A DNA stretch of 64,000 nt from Mycobacterium sp. OTB74 (GTDB lineage: Bacteria > Actinomycetota > Actinomycetes > Mycobacteriales > Mycobacteriaceae). The notes beneath the pieces were generated by a model. That model had not been told where the DNA came from. It saw nothing but the letters and a program-made list of their open reading frames with translations, and made no database searches. This document shows, piece after piece, positions 60,439-64,000 of the stretch (its first letter is position 1; each line of letters begins with the position of its first letter). The stretch spans positions 167,244 to 231,243 of the forward strand of contig NZ_JARXVD010000006.1 of assembly GCF_029892685.1 (NCBI RefSeq), written 5' to 3'. Made by a program: the position numbers and the translations under genes.

Positions 60439-61029
60439 TCAGCGCAGCAGCGCCGGCAAAGTGACCGCCTCGAAGCGGTCGTACGGCGCGCGATTTCGCG
60501 CCACCTTGCCCCGCAGGGCCGCACCCTCCCAGGCTTCGATCAGCACGGACGCCAACTCAGTCGGTCCAAGATCGGTACGGATATCGCCGGAGTCGCCCTG
60601 CCCTGCCCGCAGACACTCGGCAAGGGCCTCATCCCAGCGGTCGAGAATGCGGGTCAGTTCCGCACGGACGGGTTCACTTGAACCTCCCAATTCCAGGGAC
60701 ATGTTCCCGACCAGACAGCCGAGCAGGAAGTCAGCGGACTCGTGCTCGTCGGCAAGCGCATGAAAGAACCGGGTGATGCGTTCCTGCGCCGGGCCGTCCG
60801 CATCCAGCACGGGCAGTATCCGCGCCTCGATGTCGGACCAATAGTGCTCGAGAATCGCCGCCGCGAAGGCTTCCTTGCTGGAGAAATAGGCGTAGAAGGA
60901 CCCTTTCGGCACACCGGCGGCGTCGGTGATGTCCTTGACCCCACTGGCAGAAAATCCGTGAGCATGCACCAGATCCAGACCCGCAGCCAGCAGACGACGG
61001 CGGACTTCCGGATTTGGTGGACGCGGCAT
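60439..61029 (-). CDS. TetR repressor of the electrophile-response-like operon
   Basis: A 196-residue TetR protein of the NemR/AcuR-like group: HTH at about 8-55 (RRRLLAAGLDLVHAHGFSAS; GVPKGSFYAYFSSKEAFAAAI), then C-terminal TetR_C_33-type domain. One Cys (FLLGCLVGN) in the ligand domain could sense electrophiles, as in NemR. Two operators (60380-60397 and 61040-61057) show it represses the operon and itself. It starts 9 bp after the mug stop. Confidence 0.85.
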   Translation of the reverse strand: MPRPPNPEVRRRLLAAGLDLVHAHGFSASGVKDITDAAGVPKGSFYAYFSSKEAFAAAILEHYWSDIEARILPVLDADGPAQERITRFFHALADEHESADFLLGCLVGNMSLELGGSSEPVRAELTRILDRWDEALAECLRAGQGDSGDIRTDLGPTELASVLIEAWEGAALRGKVARNRAPYDRFEAVTLPALLR

Positions 61030-61038
61030 CCCCCAATC

Positions 61039-61575
61039 TTAGCCGACCGGTCGACTATTTTCGGGCGTTGCAGCAATGGCTGTTCGAAGCTCGGCATACG
61101 AAGAGACAAGCGCGTCGGTTGTGAACCGCCGATTGAGTCCGCTGGGGTTGGGCAGCACCCATGTCGTCACGCCGGCGAAGCGGTCCGCCTGCAGCCCGAA
61201 CTCGATGTGTGGATCAGCCAACATCGTCGCGAGCGCGCGCTTTCCCAGGAAGGCAACGGCCCGTGGGCGTAACTGCCGGATTTTCTCCTCGAAACCTTCC
61301 TTCGCTGCACGAAATTCAGCGGGCGCAATGTCGCCGGCCCGCGGCGTCGACCGCGGAACGACCGCAGTGATGCCGCAACCGTATGTCAGTAGACATCGCT
61401 CATCTTGGGGTCGCAGGCGCACGTCGGTAAATCCGGAGCGGTACAGCACTTCCCAGAATCTGTTGGTTCGGTGGGAGAAATTGTGTCCGTCGGCGGCTGC
61501 GGTGCTCGCCGGATTGACCCCGCAGAAAATGACGTCCAACCCGGGACTGAGGAGGTCGGGGGAATATTGGCCCAC
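61039..61575 (-). CDS. mug: G/U mismatch-specific uracil-DNA glycosylase
   Basis: A 178-residue uracil-DNA glycosylase of the Mug/TDG family, which excises uracil or ethenocytosine from mismatched DNA. Signature motifs DVIFCGVNPAST at the N-terminus and VLPNPSGLNRRF near residue 145. The stop codon (TAA) lies in the TetR operator 61040-61057, linking it physically to the tetR promoter. Confidence 0.85.
   Translation of the reverse strand: MGQYSPDLLSPGLDVIFCGVNPASTAAADGHNFSHRTNRFWEVLYRSGFTDVRLRPQDERCLLTYGCGITAVVPRSTPRAGDIAPAEFRAAKEGFEEKIRQLRPRAVAFLGKRALATMLADPHIEFGLQADRFAGVTTWVLPNPSGLNRRFTTDALVSSYAELRTAIAATPENSRPVG
61040..61057. promoter_or_regulatory. TetR operator of tetR gene, overlapping mug 3' end
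   Basis: TAGCCGACCGGTCGACTA (61040-61057), an 18-bp palindrome with one mismatched pair, centred 20 bp upstream of the tetR start. It overlaps the last codons of mug. Confidence 0.7.
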
Positions 61576-61646
61576 ACGACCGTTCTACCGCGCAGAACCG
61601 GCACGGCGGCCGCAGACTTGTTGCATGCACATGAATAGGTCAGGCC

Positions 61647-62027
61647 ATGAATGAGCACGACCATCGGGCCGTCCTCGAAGCCCATTGGGCGGCATCAGAC
61701 CAAAACGACTTCGATGCGGAACATCGGGCCTACCGATCCGACGCGATCCTCGAATATCCGCAGTCGGGCGAGCGGATCGTCGGCCGCGCCAACATTCAGG
61801 CCTCACGCGAAGCGCAGCCAAATGCCAAGCGCTTCACCGTCCGGCGGATCGTCGGTAGTGGCAACCTCTGGGTCAGCGAACTCGTCATGACCTACGACGG
61901 GCAACCCAATTACGTCGTTAGCATCGCGGAGTTCGACGACGGTGAAATTGCGCGGGAGACACAGTATTTCAGCGAGCCATTCACCCCAGGACCATCCCGT
62001 GCCCAATGGGTCGAACGGATCACGTGA
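61647..62027 (+). CDS. SnoaL-like/NTF2-fold protein
   Basis: A 126-residue protein of the SnoaL/NTF2-like cone-shaped fold (WAASDQNDFDAEHRAYRSDAIL, YPQSGERIVGRANI, SEPFTPGPSRAQWVE). These proteins act as small-molecule isomerases, hydrolases or binding proteins. No catalytic residues can be assigned. It stands alone between convergent and divergent neighbours. Confidence 0.7.
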   Translation: MNEHDHRAVLEAHWAASDQNDFDAEHRAYRSDAILEYPQSGERIVGRANIQASREAQPNAKRFTVRRIVGSGNLWVSELVMTYDGQPNYVVSIAEFDDGEIARETQYFSEPFTPGPSRAQWVERIT

Positions 62028-62060
62028 CGCCGCTGAACAGCGTCCGGGAACACGGACGGA

Positions 62061-63113
62061 TCACCCCGGAACGGAAGCGAGATTCTCCGGGGCCGAGGTG
62101 ATTTCGTCGATTACGGTGTGGATGAATCGCATCTTGTCGAGCACCGGCGGCGGCAACACGAACGGGTACAGATCGTCCTTGCCCATGGAGCGGTTCTCCA
62201 TGTTCAGCGCCCATGCCAGCGGCAGCCAAAGCTCGATGATGCTGTCAAAACCGCTGGGCCCCAACGCGCGTCGTTGATAGGTCGCCGCAGCCGGCGCAAA
62301 GCCGAACGCGGCCGCGGTATCTAGCGTGTCGCGGATGTGCAGGTAATGCGCAAACGTCTCGGCCCAGTCCTCGGCCGGATGCATGGTGCAATACGAGGAC
62401 ACGTAGTTGTGCGGCCAGTCTTGCGGAGGACCCTGGACATAATGCCGATCCAGCGCGGCCTGGTAGTCGGCGTCCGGGTCGCCGAAAAGGTCGGTGAAAT
62501 CGCGAAGGTACTTGGAGGACTGTCCAACGAGTCGGTAAAAGTAGTAATGACCGATCTCGTGTCGAAAGTGACCAAGCAGAGTCCGATAAGGCTCGTCCAT
62601 CGAGATGCGCAGCTGTTCACGGTGTACGTCGTTACCCTCGGCCAGATCCAGCGTGATGACTCCGTCATGGTGGCCGGTCAGCACCTTCTGCTGGGTGCTC
62701 GACAACAGGTCGAAGGCCAGTCCGTAGGCAGGGTCGGCCTCACGCCCCACGATCGGCAGCTTCAACTCGTGCAATTCGACAATCAGGCGACGCTTGGCGC
62801 GTTCGGCGGCGGCGAACGCTGCGAGCGCCGTCGTATCCGCATCTTCGGGCCTGGTACGGGTCAGCGCGCAAGACGCGCACAGTGGCCGCGTCGGGTCCCG
62901 CGGTACCAGCCAATTACATTCGGCCACATGCAGATTCGCGCACAGATGATAGTTGCTCGCCGGCACCATGCCTGACTGCTCGGCGTCCTCGTCGGCGATC
63001 ACCAGGAAGGCCATCTGTTCCAAGGAGAAGCCCAGCTTGCTCTGGCACGACAGGCAGACGGAGTTTTCGAAAGCCAGTCGCTGCCCGCAGTTCGGGCAGA
63101 GAAAATCGCGCAT
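62061..63113 (-). CDS. Zinc-ribbon protein with HExxH metallopeptidase-like domain
   Basis: A 350-residue protein. Residues 1-90 hold two zinc-ribbon pairs (CPNC, CLSC, then CASC with other Cys). The core has HEIGHYYFYRL near residue 187, an HExxH zinc-protease motif, plus an acidic EDWAETFAHYLH region that probably supplies the third ligand. This corresponds to the family annotated 'putative zinc-binding metallopeptidase' (DUF2248-like). Substrate unknown. It looks cytosolic. Confidence 0.75.
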   Translation of the reverse strand: MRDFLCPNCGQRLAFENSVCLSCQSKLGFSLEQMAFLVIADEDAEQSGMVPASNYHLCANLHVAECNWLVPRDPTRPLCASCALTRTRPEDADTTALAAFAAAERAKRRLIVELHELKLPIVGREADPAYGLAFDLLSSTQQKVLTGHHDGVITLDLAEGNDVHREQLRISMDEPYRTLLGHFRHEIGHYYFYRLVGQSSKYLRDFTDLFGDPDADYQAALDRHYVQGPPQDWPHNYVSSYCTMHPAEDWAETFAHYLHIRDTLDTAAAFGFAPAAATYQRRALGPSGFDSIIELWLPLAWALNMENRSMGKDDLYPFVLPPPVLDKMRFIHTVIDEITSAPENLASVPG

Positions 63114-63415
63114 CGACCGATCCCTTCAACAGATTTGTCTTAGATCCAGAGTTGAGTGCCTCGATAGGTGCCGCAAACGTACGCCAGACCGCCAAACCCG
63201 GCTTGCCGGCAGCAATCGGAGCGCCCAGCCACCACCACTATTTGCGCCGGCACGGTCCACGCGTCCGCAAGTGAACATGTGGAATCCCGTTGATGCGGAA
63301 TCCCATTGATGCGGTACCCCGACTTCATGAGCGGATGGTAGGGGCTGGGCGATCAGCTCCAAGCTTCGGCATCGCAAGACGTTGAAGCCAGAACACGACG
63401 TCGCGATTACCCGAG
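63114..63415. other. Intergenic region without a recognisable gene
   Basis: No ORF of coding character. It contains a direct repeat GAATCCC-N-TTGATGCGG at 63283-63312 (two copies, one substitution). The bases ahead of the metallopeptidase start (63113) are its probable promoter. Confidence 0.5.
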
Positions 63416-63838
63416 TCACCGAGATCGGGTAGCAATCTGCCAGGTGTTATCCCATCGGTCGCGCACCATGGCACGTCGATCGCCGTAGGGCTGGACGGTT
63501 GGCACCTCCAACGAGGTGGCGCCCCGGGCGATCGCACGTTCGTATGCGATGTCCACATCTGGCACGTACACATACAGCACAGCATTGGCGGGCGGCCGCT
63601 GGCCGGTGCTCGAAATCATTACGATCGATGTGCCGATCCGCATCTCCGCTGGACGATCTGGTGGCAACTCACCCTCACCACCCAACACATCCCGCACGAA
63701 TTCAGCCAGAGCCTGAGGATCATCGACGATGATCCTCGGAATTACCGTCGGCCATCCGTCCGGCTCGCCACCCACGACGCGATTTTCACGCGCCACCACG
63801 ACTGCGTCAATGGACACACCGTCTGTGCCCTCGTCCAC
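63416..63838 (-). CDS. VOC family (glyoxalase-like) protein
   Basis: About 140 residues from GTG 63838, with the VOC core from residue 32 (VIPRIIVDDPQALAEFV, then AVLYVYVPDVDIAYERAI and YGDRRAMVRDRWDNTWQIA). The last segment is the classic PhnB/glyoxalase-like end strand. The N-terminal 30 residues lack homology, so a start nearer to 63775 is possible. Function unknown; PhnB-like members often detoxify or bind antibiotics. Confidence 0.65.
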   Translation of the reverse strand: MDEGTDGVSIDAVVVARENRVVGGEPDGWPTVIPRIIVDDPQALAEFVRDVLGGEGELPPDRPAEMRIGTSIVMISSTGQRPPANAVLYVYVPDVDIAYERAIARGATSLEVPTVQPYGDRRAMVRDRWDNTWQIATRSR

Positions 63839-64000
63839 CGGCGCCCAGACCGCCGCGCGGTCCCCGCTCGAACGCGGGGGATGAATGATTCTGCGGCATG
63901 TGGGTCTAGATGTACTCGGCAGGGACGTTGTTGACGATTCGGCTGTGAGAAGGGAGGACCTCCGGGCTTAGTGGAGATGTCTGACGTCTTCACACACTCG

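Overview
High-GC, actinobacterial DNA that looks like a Mycobacterium (probably fast-growing Mycolicibacterium) chromosome segment. The indicators are an Rv1155-like PPOX protein, alpha-methylacyl-CoA racemase (Mcr), an MmpL transporter, Mce-associated proteins, a WS/DGAT-like acyltransferase, an MPT70-type fasciclin protein, a DUF3556 membrane protein behind a KstR-type operator, and lysins built for a mycolate envelope. From memory of the M. tuberculosis H37Rv map, the order HhH-GPD, PPOX, O-methyltransferase, GntR, Sir2, methyltransferase, MmpL13, SDR, Mcr, enoyl-CoA hydratase matches Rv1156 down to Rv1141c in inverted orientation, interrupted by accessory blocks.

Layout. 1-2736: two unrecognised acidic/arginine-rich small proteins, a DUF1059 protein divergent from a nitroreductase, and an HhH-GPD protein. 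2737-7213: remains of a mycobacteriophage: intact lysin B and lysin A genes, a doubly frameshifted holin-like gene, a transposase tail, and a serine-recombinase fragment, with an LppP/LprE-type secreted protein gene between the last two. 7215-11415: an oxidoreductase cluster (two DAPDH-like dehydrogenases, VOC protein, SDR, TetR). 11419-14625: MFS exporter, acyltransferase 3, DUF5302, PPOX. 14664-16845: two LCM-type methyltransferases around a DUF1697 gene. 16842-22912: a self-sufficient P450-reductase fusion, an EthA-like Baeyer-Villiger monooxygenase and a divergent PucR-type regulator.

22920-33497: the conserved Rv1152-Rv1141c-like block (GntR, Sir2, methyltransferase, a full-length MmpL13-like transporter, flavin oxidoreductase, SDR, mcr, ech), then an MFS protein and a gamma-carbonic-anhydrase-like protein. 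33821-36731: fasciclin protein, FAD monooxygenase, XRE regulator. 36863-40938: a beta-oxidation operon (thiolase, enoyl-CoA hydratase, acyl-CoA dehydrogenase) divergent from a FadR-type GntR regulator. 40958-44701: DUF3556 protein with a KstR-like site, DoxX, and an SDR/TetR divergent pair with two matching operators. 44708-49725: an operon of two Mce-associated proteins plus a WS/DGAT-like protein, an alpha/beta hydrolase, a tiny membrane protein, a papain-like enzyme and a small exported protein.

49752-57881: P450, TetR, a 2.4-kb rhomboid-like/DUF2156 module bounded by 64-bp direct repeats, a molybdopterin oxidoreductase, a phytanoyl-CoA dioxygenase-like protein and its divergent TetR. 57931-61575: an electrophile/quinone-response-like operon (cysteine hydrolase, aldo-keto reductase, azoreductase) with a TetR repressor and two near-identical operators, plus Mug glycosylase. 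61647-64000: SnoaL-like protein, zinc-ribbon metallopeptidase-like protein and a VOC protein. Small palindromic operators next to regulator genes recur through the window. No rRNA, tRNA or CRISPR was seen.
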